From Sphingobium sp. OAS761 (GTDB lineage Bacteria; Pseudomonadota; Alphaproteobacteria; Sphingomonadales; Sphingomonadaceae), in assembly GCF_024168485.1 (NCBI RefSeq), contig NZ_JALJVY010000012.1, positions 62,001 through 126,000 on the forward strand: 64,000 bases of DNA, given 5' to 3'. The notes under the pieces are model-generated. The model saw only the letters and a list, made by a program, of their open reading frames with translations, had not been told where the DNA came from and searched no databases. Position numbers and translations under genes: made by a program. Shown in pieces: positions 18,184 through 27,791 of the stretch (position 1 is the first letter of the stretch; each line of letters opens with the position of its first letter).

Positions 18184-18651
18184 ATGGACAATTTTGTATC
18201 CCGTTCTGAACTTTTGCCGGCCGACAGGTCGGCCGTTCGTGCGTCCGCGCCCGTTCAGGGCGTGCGCCCGGTGAACGGCAGCCGGTTCAACGCGGAGTCC
18301 GGCCGCGACCAGGGAGCGTCCAATGCGGGGCGCGACACGGCGCAGCGCGAGGAACAGATCGCCACCCTGGCCGAATATGTCGAGGTGCATGCCCGCATAT
18401 CGGAAATTCTGGCCGATCTGGGCAGCGGCGCGACCAACTTCGACGAAGCCGTCGGCGCGACCGAGGCAATCATGCCGCGGCCCATCATCCTCGTCCCGCT
18501 GCCGCCGGCCAGCAAGGAAGCGGTAGAACATGCCGCGGACCTTGCCAGGCGGATCGTTGCGCGCGCGGGCCATGCGCACGCCGCGCAGGCCACGATCAGC
18601 CGGTCGGCGGCGGATCAGCTTCTGGCCGCCAACGGCCAGGCAGGCGCCTGA
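18184..18651 (+). CDS. Unknown protein in the flagellar locus between flhB and fliD
   Basis: I do not recognise this 155-residue protein. It has no signal peptide or membrane helix. The first ~50 residues are polar and probably disordered. The rest looks helical (EEQIATLAEYVEVHARISEI, then KEAVEHAADLARRIVARAGH), with a Pro/Leu stretch PRPIILVPLPP between. It lies between the end of the fli operon and fliD, both neighbours having flagellar roles, and has a possible sigma-28 promoter. Size, helical nature and place would fit a late export chaperone or an anti-sigma-type regulator, but nothing in the sequence proves either. Confidence 0.8.
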   Translation: MDNFVSRSELLPADRSAVRASAPVQGVRPVNGSRFNAESGRDQGASNAGRDTAQREEQIATLAEYVEVHARISEILADLGSGATNFDEAVGATEAIMPRPIILVPLPPASKEAVEHAADLARRIVARAGHAHAAQATISRSAADQLLAANGQAGA

Positions 18652-18661
18652 AAATCTTTCC

Positions 18662-18688
18662 TAAAGGTCTCGCTGCTACGGCCGTTCT
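18662..18688 (+). promoter_or_regulatory. Sigma-28 (FliA) type promoter of fliD-fliS
   Basis: TAAA (18662-18665), exactly 15 bases, then GCCGTTCT (18681-18688), 21 bases before the fliD ATG. The -35, the spacing and the GCCGTT core are identical to those of the flagellin promoter. The -35 lies 10 bases after the stop of the unknown gene. Confidence 0.7.
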
Positions 18689-18709
18689 CTCCTGGTGAAA
18701 GGATGGAAC

Positions 18710-20125
18710 ATGACATCGGTCGGCAGCAGCATCTTGACGAGCCTGGGAGCGGGATCGGGTATTGACACCGCGTCGCTGGTGTCCAGCCTGGTCAGCGCCA
18801 CCCGCGAGCCCAAGCAAAGCGCCATCACCGGTCGTCAGACGCTGAACAATGCGCGGATTTCCGCGCTTGCATCGGCGATCGGCTCGCTCGACACCTTTGC
18901 CGATGCCCTGTCCCAAGTGCTGGGCGGAGCCGGATATACCGGAACGCCCGCGTCGACCGACACCAGCATCGCCGGCCTGACCCTGCTGAGCGGCGGCACG
19001 CCCACGGGCCTGCCTGCACAGCTCACCGTCCAGAGCCTGGCCACCGCCCGCGTCGTCGCGTCCAGCGCCACTTCCGGGGCGACCGGCAGCAGCGAGATCG
19101 GCACCGGCAGCCTCACGATCACCACCGCGTCGGGCGATACCACTTTCACCATCGATTCGACCAACAACAGCTATTCGGGTCTCGCCAGCGCGATCAACAA
19201 TGCCGACATCGGGGTCACCGCCAGCGTCGTGACCGACGCGTCGGGCACGCGTCTGGTCTTCAAGGGAGAAACCGGCGCGGCCAACGACTTCAGCATTGCG
19301 GTCGCGGCCGACGATGGCGGCAGCGTGCTGGCCGGGCTTGGCTGGAGCGGCACCGACAGCACGACCATGACCAGCACGTCCACGCCGCAAAATGCGAAGA
19401 TCACGATGGACGGCGTGGATTATGAATATGCCAGCAACTCGATCGACAACGCCATTCCCTATCTGCGCATCGACCTGGTGAAGGCTGCGCCCGGTACGAC
19501 GGTGACGCTGTCCATGTCGCAGCCGACCGCCACGATGGCCGACCTGCTGGGTGAGTTTGTCGACGCCTACAACACGCTGCTGAAGGCGCTGAATACCGCG
19601 ACCGCCACCGGCACCGACTCGTCGAATTCGGGTGTGCTCAACGGCGTAGCGGGCGTCCGCGACATGAAGCGGCAGCTTTCGGCGATCACGTCGACCCCGC
19701 TGGCATCGTCGGGCACCTACCGGACGCTGGCGGATATCGGCATCACCACCAATCGCGACGGTACGCTCAGTCTGGACAGCACGCGCCTCAACGACGCCCT
19801 GGCGGCGGATCCGGAGGGCGTGACCAACATGCTCAATCCTAAAGTGCCCTCGGCCAGCAGTCCGGGTCTGTCCAGCCTGATGGATACGGTCCGCGACAAT
19901 ATCGAGAAGGATGACGGGCCGCTCAAGCTGGCGCAGAAGCGCTACCAGGGCCTGGCGGACGATCTGACAGACCAGCTTGCCAAGCTGGACGACCAGATGG
20001 CCGATTACGAGGAACAGCTCACCAAAATCTATTCGACGATGGAAACGCGCCTGTCCGCGCTCAAGGCGACCCAGTCGTATCTGGAGCAGCAGGTCAAGGT
20101 GTGGACCAACAGCAATAACAACTAA
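18710..20125 (+). CDS. fliD: Flagellar filament cap protein FliD
   Basis: Cap protein at the filament tip that inserts flagellin; 471 residues from the ATG at 18710, chosen for the GAAAGGATGG ribosome site (an in-frame GTG lies 15 bases upstream). The N-terminus is typical: SILTSLGAGSGIDTASLVSS, then LVSATREPKQSAITGRQ. The C-terminal FliD domain ends with QLAKLDDQMADYEEQLTKIY and a coiled region before SYLEQQVKVWTN. It is followed by fliS after 17 bases. Confidence 0.95.
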   Translation: MTSVGSSILTSLGAGSGIDTASLVSSLVSATREPKQSAITGRQTLNNARISALASAIGSLDTFADALSQVLGGAGYTGTPASTDTSIAGLTLLSGGTPTGLPAQLTVQSLATARVVASSATSGATGSSEIGTGSLTITTASGDTTFTIDSTNNSYSGLASAINNADIGVTASVVTDASGTRLVFKGETGAANDFSIAVAADDGGSVLAGLGWSGTDSTTMTSTSTPQNAKITMDGVDYEYASNSIDNAIPYLRIDLVKAAPGTTVTLSMSQPTATMADLLGEFVDAYNTLLKALNTATATGTDSSNSGVLNGVAGVRDMKRQLSAITSTPLASSGTYRTLADIGITTNRDGTLSLDSTRLNDALAADPEGVTNMLNPKVPSASSPGLSSLMDTVRDNIEKDDGPLKLAQKRYQGLADDLTDQLAKLDDQMADYEEQLTKIYSTMETRLSALKATQSYLEQQVKVWTNSNNN

Positions 20126-20142
20126 GCGGGGATCACAAGACG

Positions 20143-20538
20143 ATGTTCTACAATCAGGGTTATGCCGGCACCACCGCGGCGCGCCGCTACGCGGCCGTGC
20201 ATTCGGGCAGCCGGACGGAGGGCGCGACGCCCCATGCGCTGGTGAAGATCCTGTTCGACGAACTGCTGCTCGCTCTGGAAGCGACGGCGCTTGCCGAACG
20301 CCAGGGGGACCGGGCCAAAGTATCCGACAAGCAGTCGCGGGCGATGTCGATCCTGTTCGCGCTCGATTCCAGCCTGGACTTCGACAAGGGCGGGGACGTG
20401 GCCATGGGCCTGGCCCAGATCTATCGCGAGGCGCGTCGCCTGCTGCTGCTGGCGGCCCGCGAGCGGTCGGCGGAACCTGTCGATCAGGCCCGTGTCATCA
20501 TCGCCGAAATCGCCGATGCCTGGAGCCAGATAGGCTGA
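20143..20538 (+). CDS. fliS: Flagellin export chaperone FliS
   Basis: Cytoplasmic chaperone that binds the flagellin C-terminus before export; 131 residues of mostly helical sequence with the FliS hallmarks: a Tyr-rich N-terminus (MFYNQGYAGTTAARRYAAVH), ATPHALVKILFDELLLALEA, and LDFDKGGDVAMGLAQIYREA. It forms a two-gene unit with fliD. No fliT follows; a strong terminator lies 78 bases downstream. Confidence 0.93.
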   Translation: MFYNQGYAGTTAARRYAAVHSGSRTEGATPHALVKILFDELLLALEATALAERQGDRAKVSDKQSRAMSILFALDSSLDFDKGGDVAMGLAQIYREARRLLLLAARERSAEPVDQARVIIAEIADAWSQIG

Positions 20539-20616
20539 TACCATTTGCCGCCGACCGGCCCGGTGCCTTGGGGTTGCGCCCCCGGCGGGGCGACGGTATA
20601 GGCGGTGCTCGCAAAG

Positions 20617-20642
20617 GGCGGCCCGGCGGGGGCCGCCTTTTT
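20617..20642 (+). terminator. Intrinsic terminator after fliD-fliS
   Basis: Stem GGCGGCCC (20617-20624), loop of 5, GGGCCGCC (20630-20637), then TTTTT (20638-20642). It is a perfect 8-bp GC stem with a T tract, preceded by AAA, and separates the flagellar locus from argD. Confidence 0.9.
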
Positions 20643-20700
20643 GCGTTTCGCGCTCCATCGCGCTCGTGTGACGAACCATCAGCCCAGAAAGGGAAGGCCC

Positions 20701-21897
20701 ATGTCGATTACGCCGCTCATGCCCGTTTACCCCCGGTGTGATGTTCGCCCGGTGCGAGGGGAGGGCTGCTATCTGATCGGCGACCGCGGCGAGCGTTATC
20801 TCGATTTTGCGAGCGGGATCGCCGTGAACCTGCTGGGCCACGGCCACCCCCGGCTGGTCAAGACGATCGCGGACCAGGCCGCGACGCTGATGCACACGTC
20901 CAACCTCTACGGCATGCCGATGGGGGAAGATTTCGCGCAGCGCCTGGTCGACAATAGCTTCGCCGACACCGTATTCTTCACCAATTCGGGTGCCGAAGCC
21001 GTCGAATGCGCGATCAAGACCGCGCGCCGCTATCATTATGCCAACGGCGCCGCGCATCGGCACAAGATCATCAGCTTCGACAACGCCTTTCACGGGCGGA
21101 CGCTGGGCACCATTTCGGCGACCAGCCAGCCCAAGATGCGCGACGGCTTCGAGCCGCTGCTGCCCGGTTTCCAGGTCGTGCCCTTCAACGATCTCGACGC
21201 GGCGCTGGCCGCCGTCGACGATCATACGGCCGGCTTCCTGCTGGAACCGGTGCAGGGCGAAGGGGGCGTGACGCCCGCAACGGCGGCGTTCCTGACCGGA
21301 TTGCGCAAGGCGTGCGACGACCATGGCCTGTTGCTGATCCTGGACGAAGTGCAGTGCGGCTATGCCCGCACGGGGACCTTCTTCGCGCATGAACAATATG
21401 GCGTGACGCCCGACATCATGGCCGTGGCCAAGGGGATCGGCGCAGGCTTCCCGCTCGGCGCCTGCCTCGCGACAGAGGAAGCCGCCAAGGGCATGGTGTT
21501 CGGCACCCACGGGTCGACCTATGGCGGCAATCCGCTCGCCATGGCGGTGGGCCTGACGGTGCTGGACGAAGTGCTGGCCGATGGTTTCCTGGACCATGTC
21601 AAGGCGATGGGCGCGCGCCTGCGCGCCGCGCTCGAACAACTCATCCCCAACCATGACGACATGTTCGAGGATGTGCGCGGCATGGGGCTGATGCTGGGCG
21701 TCCGGATGAGCGACGCCTATGACGCGCGAGCCTTTGTCGCCCATTTGCGCGATCATCATGGCCTGCTGGCGGTGTCGGCGGGGCAGAATGTGCTGCGCAT
21801 CCTGCCGCCGCTCGTCATCGACGAAAGCCATATCGCCGAAGCCATTGAGAAGATTTCCGCCGGCGCGCGGAGCTTCGCCGAGGCCAAGGCGGCCTGA
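20701..21897 (+). CDS. argD: Acetylornithine aminotransferase ArgD
   Basis: PLP enzyme of arginine biosynthesis that converts N-acetylglutamate semialdehyde to N-acetylornithine (and may serve in lysine synthesis). 398 residues from the ATG at 20701, which has an AGGGAAGG ribosome site. Class III aminotransferase features are present: [45 protein letters not shown], and the PLP lysine at residue 244 ([14 protein letters not shown]). It is followed by argF about 100 bases downstream, the usual argDF pair in sphingomonads. Confidence 0.95.
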   Translation: MSITPLMPVYPRCDVRPVRGEGCYLIGDRGERYLDFASGIAVNLLGHGHPRLVKTIADQAATLMHTSNLYGMPMGEDFAQRLVDNSFADTVFFTNSGAEAVECAIKTARRYHYANGAAHRHKIISFDNAFHGRTLGTISATSQPKMRDGFEPLLPGFQVVPFNDLDAALAAVDDHTAGFLLEPVQGEGGVTPATAAFLTGLRKACDDHGLLLILDEVQCGYARTGTFFAHEQYGVTPDIMAVAKGIGAGFPLGACLATEEAAKGMVFGTHGSTYGGNPLAMAVGLTVLDEVLADGFLDHVKAMGARLRAALEQLIPNHDDMFEDVRGMGLMLGVRMSDAYDARAFVAHLRDHHGLLAVSAGQNVLRILPPLVIDESHIAEAIEKISAGARSFAEAKAA

Positions 21898-22000
21898 CGC
21901 CAGACATCTCCCTCCGTTCGCACCGGGCGGCGCCGAGAAACGCTGTCAGGCGGTTCTCGACAGACCCGAAGCGAACGGAGGCTGCGATTTTGAGGGCAGC

Positions 22001-22930
22001 ATGACCAAGCATTTCCTGAATCTCTCCGATGCGGGCGGCGACGCCATCGCCGCGATGATCGCCGATGCCATCGATCGAAAGGCTGCGCGGGCGGGCAAGC
22101 CACGCGGCGCGGCCGATGCCGATGCGCCCCTGGCCGGCCATACGCTGGCGATGATCTTCGAAAAGAACAGCACGCGTACCCGCGTCAGCTTCGACATGGC
22201 GATCCGTCAGCTGGGCGGAACATCACTGATCCTGGACGGTGCGACCAGCCAGCTTGGGCGCGGCGAGAGCATTGCCGATACGGCACGCGTCCTGTCGCGC
22301 ATGGTCGACGCGATCATGATCCGGACCGACAATCACGCCAAGGTCGAGGAAATGGCGCATCATGCGACCGTTCCCGTCATCAACGGCCTGACCGACCTGT
22401 CGCATCCGTGCCAGATCGTCGCCGACCTGCTGACCGTGGTGGAACATGGCGTGGCGCTGCCCGGCAGCCAGTGGGCCTGGCTGGGGGACGGCAACAACGT
22501 TCTCCATTCCATCGTCGAGGCAGCGGGCATCATGAAATTCGATGTCCGCATGGGCATCCCGTTCGGCTATGATCCCGACCCGTCCTTCGCCGATGCCGCG
22601 CGTGCCGCCGGATCGACCATCACCCTGACCCGCGACGCGGCCGAGGCCGCCACGGGCGCGGACGTGGTCGTCACCGACACGTGGATTTCCATGGGTCAGG
22701 CCCATGCCGATGAAAAGCTGGCGGCGATGATGCCCTATCAAGTCACCCCGGACCTGATGGCGCGCGCCGGGGCGGACGCCAAATTCCTCCACTGCCTGCC
22801 TGCTCATCGCGGCGAGGAGGTGGTGGAAGCCGTTATCGACGGCCCTCAGTCGCTGATCTGGGACGAGGCGGAAAATCGCATCCACGCGCAGAAATCCGTT
22901 CTGCTCTGGGCACTGGATCGGCTTGGTTGA
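22001..22930 (+). CDS. argF: Ornithine carbamoyltransferase ArgF
   Basis: Makes citrulline from ornithine and carbamoyl phosphate. 309 residues from the ATG at 22001, preceded by GAGGG. The carbamoyl phosphate site is intact ([12 protein letters not shown]), as are the HPCQ motif ([12 protein letters not shown]) and the ornithine-site Cys motif ([13 protein letters not shown]). It probably shares transcription with argD. The first-domain linker ([15 protein letters not shown]) is slightly longer than in E. coli, which is common in this group. Confidence 0.96.
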   Translation: MTKHFLNLSDAGGDAIAAMIADAIDRKAARAGKPRGAADADAPLAGHTLAMIFEKNSTRTRVSFDMAIRQLGGTSLILDGATSQLGRGESIADTARVLSRMVDAIMIRTDNHAKVEEMAHHATVPVINGLTDLSHPCQIVADLLTVVEHGVALPGSQWAWLGDGNNVLHSIVEAAGIMKFDVRMGIPFGYDPDPSFADAARAAGSTITLTRDAAEAATGADVVVTDTWISMGQAHADEKLAAMMPYQVTPDLMARAGADAKFLHCLPAHRGEEVVEAVIDGPQSLIWDEAENRIHAQKSVLLWALDRLG

Positions 22931-22987
22931 GTTTTCGGGCGGGCTTCCTATCTAGGCGGCTCGCCCGCATCGCTGCCAGAAAGCTGG

Positions 22988-23938
22988 ATGCTGAATGGTC
23001 CGGTATCTATACCGGACGACCGGAGCCTTGACGTGACCGCACCTGCCATCGACCAAGCCCTGGGCTTTACCATCCCGACCCGCCATGCCCGGGGACGGAT
23101 CGTGCGCATCGGCCCGGTGCTCGACGACATTCTGGCCGCCCATGCCTATCCGCCGGTGATCGAGCGGCTGCTCGCGTCCGCGCTGGTGCTGGCGGCACTG
23201 CTCGGCAGCACGCTCAAGAATGCGCAGGGCCAGCTCACCTTGCAGGCGCAGACCGAAAATGGCGTGGTCAGCCTGCTGGTCGCCGACTATCGCAACGGCG
23301 ACCTGCGCGGCTATGCAAAGTTCGATGCCGACCGTCTTGCCGAACTGGGGCCGGACCCGTCGCTGTTCGGCCTGTTCGGCAAGGGCTATCTCGCCATAAC
23401 CTTCGATCAGGCGGTGACCGGCGAGCGCTATCAGGGCATCGTTCCGCTGGAGGGCGAATCGCTCGCGGCGGCGGCCGAGCATTATTTCTTCCAGTCCGAA
23501 CAGATACCCAGCGTGCTGCACATCGCCACCCGGCACGAGCCGGGGCAGGGCTGCATCGCCGCCGGGCTGCTGCTCCAGCATTTGCCGGAAGGCGAGGTGG
23601 GGCGCGAACGGCTGCATGTGCGGCACGATCATCCGGAATGGGAACATGTGCAGACGCTGGCCGTCACCTTGCAGGATCAGGAACTGACCGATACGGGACT
23701 GGCCTTGCCCGACATTTTGTGGCGCCTGTTCCATGAGGAAGACGAGATCCGGGTGACGGACCCGGTCGACATGGCCAAGGGCTGCCGCTGCGACGTGGCG
23801 CACATCCGCGACGTCATCGGCCGCTTCCCGGCTTCGGAACGGGCGCACATGGCGGACGAGCATGGGGTCATCAGCGTCGATTGCGCCTTTTGTTCGCGCC
23901 TTTTTCCGATCCTGGCGGACAGTTTTGACCAGGCCTGA
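22988..23938 (+). CDS. hslO: Redox-regulated chaperone Hsp33 (HslO)
   Basis: Holdase chaperone switched on by oxidation of a zinc-bound four-cysteine centre. 316 residues; the zinc ligands are intact as CRC at residues 266-268 and CAFC at 299-302. The N-terminal domain is family-like (GPVLDDILAAHAYPPVIERL, ALVLAALLGSTLKNAQGQLT). The start may be the ATG at 22988 or a downstream GTG at 23033; homologues suggest that the first ~15 residues are optional. It is the third gene in the arg run in many sphingomonads. Confidence 0.93.
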   Translation: MLNGPVSIPDDRSLDVTAPAIDQALGFTIPTRHARGRIVRIGPVLDDILAAHAYPPVIERLLASALVLAALLGSTLKNAQGQLTLQAQTENGVVSLLVADYRNGDLRGYAKFDADRLAELGPDPSLFGLFGKGYLAITFDQAVTGERYQGIVPLEGESLAAAAEHYFFQSEQIPSVLHIATRHEPGQGCIAAGLLLQHLPEGEVGRERLHVRHDHPEWEHVQTLAVTLQDQELTDTGLALPDILWRLFHEEDEIRVTDPVDMAKGCRCDVAHIRDVIGRFPASERAHMADEHGVISVDCAFCSRLFPILADSFDQA

Positions 23939-24079
23939 CATCGGCCGGGGTCCATGACGTTATTTGTAATTGGGGCAATCAGGCGCGATCGCGCTATGAA
24001 TTTGCCGTAATTGGACGCGATGATGGCGGCGTATCGTTGCGCCGGAGTGGCGGGCATGCGGGGTGGAACCGGACGGATT

Positions 24080-24484
24080 ATGGACAAGTCGATACTGCGG
24101 GCGCTGGGCGCCGCGGTGGCATTGATGGCGACGGGGTGGCCCGCGGTAGCGCGCGCGCCGCAGCTTGCCGCCGTGCGCGGGCTGGAAACCGGCGAATGGG
24201 AGTTGCGCGGCCGGGGGCGGGGTGCCGAAACGCGGCGCCTGTGTATCAGCGACCCGCGTCAATTGCTTCAGGTGCAGCATCCCGGTCCCCTTTGCCGTGC
24301 GTTCGTGATCGCTGACAGCGCCCAGGCGGTGAGCGTGAACTATGATTGCGGCGATGCCGGCAACGGCCGCAGCGACCTGCGTGTTGAAACCGGTCGGCTG
24401 ATCCAGCTTCGGTCGCAGGGCATATCGGACGGGGCTCCGTTTGCATTCGCGGCGGAGGGCCGCCGGATCGGCGCGTGCCGCTGA
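24080..24484 (+). CDS. Small exported protein of unknown function
   Basis: 134 residues from the ATG at 24080 (another ATG is at 24056). The start gives a signal peptide (SILRALGAAVALMATGWPAV, then ARA). The mature part contains GEWELRGRGRGAETRRLCIS and four cysteines, probably paired as disulfides in the periplasm, and ends RRIGAC. The overall look, an 'xxGxWELR...R.LCI' start and Cys at the end, recalls small periplasmic proteins of the DUF3617 kind, but the similarity is too weak to name a family. It ends 47 bases before queC. Confidence 0.72.
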   Translation: MDKSILRALGAAVALMATGWPAVARAPQLAAVRGLETGEWELRGRGRGAETRRLCISDPRQLLQVQHPGPLCRAFVIADSAQAVSVNYDCGDAGNGRSDLRVETGRLIQLRSQGISDGAPFAFAAEGRRIGACR

Positions 24485-24531
24485 CGACGGGGCCGCTTGC
24501 GCTGTGTCTTTCGTCGGAGTAGCGCGTGCCC

Positions 24532-25233
24532 ATGGTTGCCAACAATGGAAAATTTGCCGTCGTCCTGCTTTCAGGTGGGCTCGATTCAATGGTCGCCGGG
24601 GCTCTGGCGCGCGAAGCAGGTTTCCGCATCGTCGCCCTGTCCATCGACTATAATCAGCGGCATCGCGTCGAACTGCGCGCGGCCGGTCGCGTGGCGCAGG
24701 CGCTCAACGCCCTTCGCCACATCGTCCTGCCGCTGGACCTTACCGCGTTCGGCGGGTCGGCGTTGACGGCGGACATCGCGGTGCCGAAGGGCGGTGTAAG
24801 CGCGAACATTCCGGTGACCTACGTCCCTGCGCGCAACACCATCTTCCTTTCGCTGACGCTTGGCCTGGCTGAAGTGGCCGGGGCGAACGATATCTTCATC
24901 GGCGTCAACGCGCTCGACTATTCGGGCTATCCCGACTGCCGTCCTGAATTTATCGATGCCTTCCAGTCGATGGCGGCGCTGGCGACCAAGGCCGGTGTGG
25001 AAGGCAGTCCGATGCGGATCAACGCGCCGCTGCAATATATGAGCAAGGCGGACATCGTGCGCGAGGCCCATCGCCTGGGCCTGGACGCGGGCATCAGTTG
25101 GTCCTGCTATGATCCCACGCCCGATGGCAAGCATTGCGGCCTGTGCGACAGTTGCCGGTTGCGCGCGAAGGGGTTTCAGGACGCGGGCCTGCCCGATCCC
25201 ACCGTCTATGCCGTACAGCCGCCCAAGGCATAA
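24532..25233 (+). CDS. queC: 7-cyano-7-deazaguanine synthase QueC
   Basis: ATP-dependent enzyme that converts 7-carboxy-7-deazaguanine to preQ0 in queuosine synthesis. About 233 residues. The PP-loop is SGGLDSM near the N-terminus, with [17 protein letters not shown] and [16 protein letters not shown] typical of QueC. The C-terminal zinc site is [10 protein letters not shown], with a further Cys in SWSCYDP. The start is either the ATG at 24532 or the GTG two codons earlier. It pairs with queE, which makes its substrate. Confidence 0.95.
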   Translation: MVANNGKFAVVLLSGGLDSMVAGALAREAGFRIVALSIDYNQRHRVELRAAGRVAQALNALRHIVLPLDLTAFGGSALTADIAVPKGGVSANIPVTYVPARNTIFLSLTLGLAEVAGANDIFIGVNALDYSGYPDCRPEFIDAFQSMAALATKAGVEGSPMRINAPLQYMSKADIVREAHRLGLDAGISWSCYDPTPDGKHCGLCDSCRLRAKGFQDAGLPDPTVYAVQPPKA

Positions 25234-25236
25234 CCG

Positions 25237-25884
25237 ATGAGTTATGCGGTGAAGGAAATGTTCCTGACCCTTCAGGGCGAAGGGGTGCAGGCCGGGCGCC
25301 GGGCGGTGTTCCTGCGCTTTGCCGGCTGCAACCTGTGGAGCGGGCGCGAACAGGACCGGGCATTTGCCCTATGCCGCTTCTGCGACACGGACTTCGTCGG
25401 CACCGACGGGTTGGGCGGGGGCAAGTTCGCCGATGCCGACGCGCTGGCCGATGCCGCCCTCGCTTTCTGGGGTGATGGCGGCGCAGATCGCTATATCGTC
25501 CTGACCGGGGGGGAACCGATGCTTCAGGTGGACGATGCACTGGTCGATGCCCTGCACGCACGCGGCTTCGCGATCGCGATCGAGAGCAACGGCACGCTGC
25601 CGGTCCACCCCGGCATCGACTGGGTCTGCATCAGCCCAAAGGCGGGCAGCGATGTCGTGCAGATGTCGGGCAACGAACTTAAGCTGGTCTGGCCCCAGCC
25701 GGGCGCGGGACACAGCCTGGCGGAGGTGGATGCCATGGCGGGATGGACGTTCGACCATTTCCTGATCCAGCCGCTGGACGACGCACACGCACCCGACAAT
25801 GCGCGCGCCGCCATCGCGCTGGTGATGGATCGCCCCCAATGGCGGCTCACGGTACAGGCCCACAAATATCTGGGCCTGCGCTGA
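25237..25884 (+). CDS. queE: 7-carboxy-7-deazaguanine synthase QueE, expanded-cluster type
   Basis: Radical SAM enzyme that contracts 6-carboxytetrahydropterin to 7-carboxy-7-deazaguanine. 215 residues, three bases after queC. The iron-sulfur cysteines follow CX14CX2C (GCNLWSG..., then CRFCDTDF) instead of the radical SAM CX3CX2C, as in the characterised Burkholderia multivorans QueE. The SAM-binding LTGGEPMLQ is intact and the family C-terminus HKYLGLR is present. It converges with the next gene across only 7 bases. Confidence 0.95.
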   Translation: MSYAVKEMFLTLQGEGVQAGRRAVFLRFAGCNLWSGREQDRAFALCRFCDTDFVGTDGLGGGKFADADALADAALAFWGDGGADRYIVLTGGEPMLQVDDALVDALHARGFAIAIESNGTLPVHPGIDWVCISPKAGSDVVQMSGNELKLVWPQPGAGHSLAEVDAMAGWTFDHFLIQPLDDAHAPDNARAAIALVMDRPQWRLTVQAHKYLGLR

Positions 25885-25891
25885 ACGCCTG

Positions 25892-26584
25892 TCAGGGGCG
25901 CGTGACGACCTTGTCGTTGTAGGCCTGATGGCAAACCGGCACGAGCACGCCCTTCTTCCAGCATTTCGGGTCGAAGGACGGCAGGGCGATCGCATAGTCG
26001 TCGCCGGGCACGCCATAGGCCTGTTCTCCCGCAGCGACGAGCGACTTGCGGATCGAACCCAGCCCCTTTCGCGCCACGTCGTTCAGCGTGCCGCGATCGG
26101 CGAAGATCGCGTCACGGCCGACCTGACCGGCGACCTGGCAGAAGCCCCTCTGCGCCTGCACCGTCGAATAGCCCGAATAGATGCGGGTATTATACATGTC
26201 GGCGGCGGACTGTCCGGCCCGGCCCTTGCCCGCGGTGCGCTGGAAATAGCCCAGCAGCGTTGCCTGCGCAGCGTCCAGTTCCGCATCATGGTGGGCGATC
26301 ATCGCATTATAGTTGCCGACCGTCAGCAACGTCGGTTCGAACTGGCATTGCAGGGCCGCGACGTTCAGCGCCGCGCGGAGGTTCCAGGCCAGCCCGGCCT
26401 TGATTTCCGCCGCATTCGCGCCGGGCAGGCCCAGCGCAGTGGCCGCGTCCGCGTCGGTAAGCGGCGCTGCGGACATGTCCGGGGGCGACCAGTAGAATTG
26501 CGCGGCTGCCGGCTGTGTCGTCAGCGGCAGGATACCGGCGGCGCAAATCAGCGCGAGGCGGCGGAGGGATGGCGGGACGGTCAT
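25892..26584 (-). CDS. Exported protein of unknown function
   Basis: 230 residues with a Sec signal peptide (SLRRLALICAAGILPLTTQP, then AAAQ). The mature protein has four cysteines (LQCQFEP, GFCQVAG, PKCWKKG, PVCHQAY) that could form two disulfides, and begins with a Trp/Pro segment (FYWSPPDMSAAPL). No membrane anchor or lipobox. I do not recognise a family, though proteins of this size and Cys pattern are common next to queE in sphingomonads. Function unknown. Confidence 0.8.
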   Translation of the reverse strand: MTVPPSLRRLALICAAGILPLTTQPAAAQFYWSPPDMSAAPLTDADAATALGLPGANAAEIKAGLAWNLRAALNVAALQCQFEPTLLTVGNYNAMIAHHDAELDAAQATLLGYFQRTAGKGRAGQSAADMYNTRIYSGYSTVQAQRGFCQVAGQVGRDAIFADRGTLNDVARKGLGSIRKSLVAAGEQAYGVPGDDYAIALPSFDPKCWKKGVLVPVCHQAYNDKVVTRP

Positions 26585-26675
26585 GAAACTAACCTCTCCA
26601 GAGGGTCATGCTGACAAGACAAGATGTGCGCAGGATCATGCTATTCGCCTATACCGGAGCTGAACCGGCATCCTG

Positions 26676-26951
26676 TCATTGATCGGCGACGACCTCGTCG
26701 TCTTCCGCCGGCTTGGCGGCGGCTGCGGGCGCCGCGCTGGAGTTGCTCGCGGCATTGCCATCCGGCAGCGCGGCCGAGACACCTTCGCTCTGCACGCCGT
26801 CCAGGTCGGTCATGGCATCGGTGGCCGTGCCGTCAACAACTTCCATATCCTTCATCTGCACCATGTTGCCCGGCTTGTCGTCGCCGCCGCAGCCGGCCAG
26901 CGCTGCGCATCCGGCAAACAGCAGGCCGATGGATTTCAACGAGTGGCGCAT
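26676..26951 (-). CDS. Small lipoprotein
   Basis: 91 residues from the ATG at 26951, which has an AAGGAGA ribosome site. The N-terminus is a lipoprotein signal with lipobox LAGC (SLKSIGLLFAGCAALAGCGG). The mature part is short, acidic and Ala-rich (DLDGVQSEGVSAALPDGNAA) and probably unstructured. It lies in a leftward run with lipB upstream and the exported protein downstream. Function unknown. Confidence 0.75.
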   Translation of the reverse strand: MRHSLKSIGLLFAGCAALAGCGGDDKPGNMVQMKDMEVVDGTATDAMTDLDGVQSEGVSAALPDGNAASNSSAAPAAAAKPAEDDEVVADQ

Positions 26952-27008
26952 CCAGGTCTCCTTGCAAATCGGTGCCCGGCGTCCCCCCACCCGGCGAAGT
27001 GCGCGACC

Positions 27009-27716
27009 CTAGCGGCCCGTTCCGCATTGCTCAAGTCCTGTGCCGCATCGGGCCAGGCTGCTGAGAAAGGCGGGAAAATGGGCCTTTAGCGCCGCGTCGA
27101 GCGCAGCCATCGACGCATTTCCTCCCAAGGCCGCGACACTGGTCACCGGATAGTCGCTGATACCGCATGGTATGATGCCGCCGAAGTGGGACAGGTCGGG
27201 ATCGACGTTGATCGAAAAGCCGTGCAGCGTCACCCAGCGCCTGACCCGGATGCCCAGCGCCCCGATCTTCGCCTCACGCCCCTGTCGATCATCCGTCCAG
27301 ATCCCGATTCGACCCTCCGCCCGACGCGCCGCGATGCCCAGGTCGCCTAGCGCGGCGATCATCCACCCTTCCAGATGATGAACAAAATTGCGCACGTCCC
27401 GTCCCCGGTCGCGCAGGTCGATGCTGAGATAGCCGATCCGCTGTCCCGGCCCGTGATAGGTGTAGCGTCCCCCGCGTCCCGCCGCATGGACCGGAAAGCG
27501 CGGATCGAGAAGTTCGGCGGGATCGGCGCTGGTGCCCGCCGTATAGAGCGGCGGATGTTCCAGCAGCCAGACGCGCTCGCCCGTGTCGCCCGCGAAAATC
27601 GCTGCCGCGCGCGCCTCCATGTCGGCCAGTGCGTCGGGATAGGGGACGGGTGCCTGCGCCACGCGCCATTCGACCGATTCGGGAAAGGGCGGGGCGGGCG
27701 TGTACGGGTCGGGCAT
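27009..27716 (-). CDS. lipB: Octanoyltransferase LipB
   Basis: Transfers the octanoyl group from acyl carrier protein to lipoyl domains, the first step of lipoate synthesis. 235 residues from the ATG at 27716 (AAGGAAG ribosome site). Family motifs are present: [36 protein letters not shown], the catalytic Lys region [10 protein letters not shown], and the catalytic Cys in [14 protein letters not shown]. It diverges from the membrane protein gene to the right. Confidence 0.95.
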   Translation of the reverse strand: MPDPYTPAPPFPESVEWRVAQAPVPYPDALADMEARAAAIFAGDTGERVWLLEHPPLYTAGTSADPAELLDPRFPVHAAGRGGRYTYHGPGQRIGYLSIDLRDRGRDVRNFVHHLEGWMIAALGDLGIAARRAEGRIGIWTDDRQGREAKIGALGIRVRRWVTLHGFSINVDPDLSHFGGIIPCGISDYPVTSVAALGGNASMAALDAALKAHFPAFLSSLARCGTGLEQCGTGR

Positions 27717-27791
27717 GGTCGCTTCCTTGACTCGGCGGCGGCGAGCGATCAAGTCTCGGCCGCAATTCCGGAACAGGCAGGCATCACAGAT

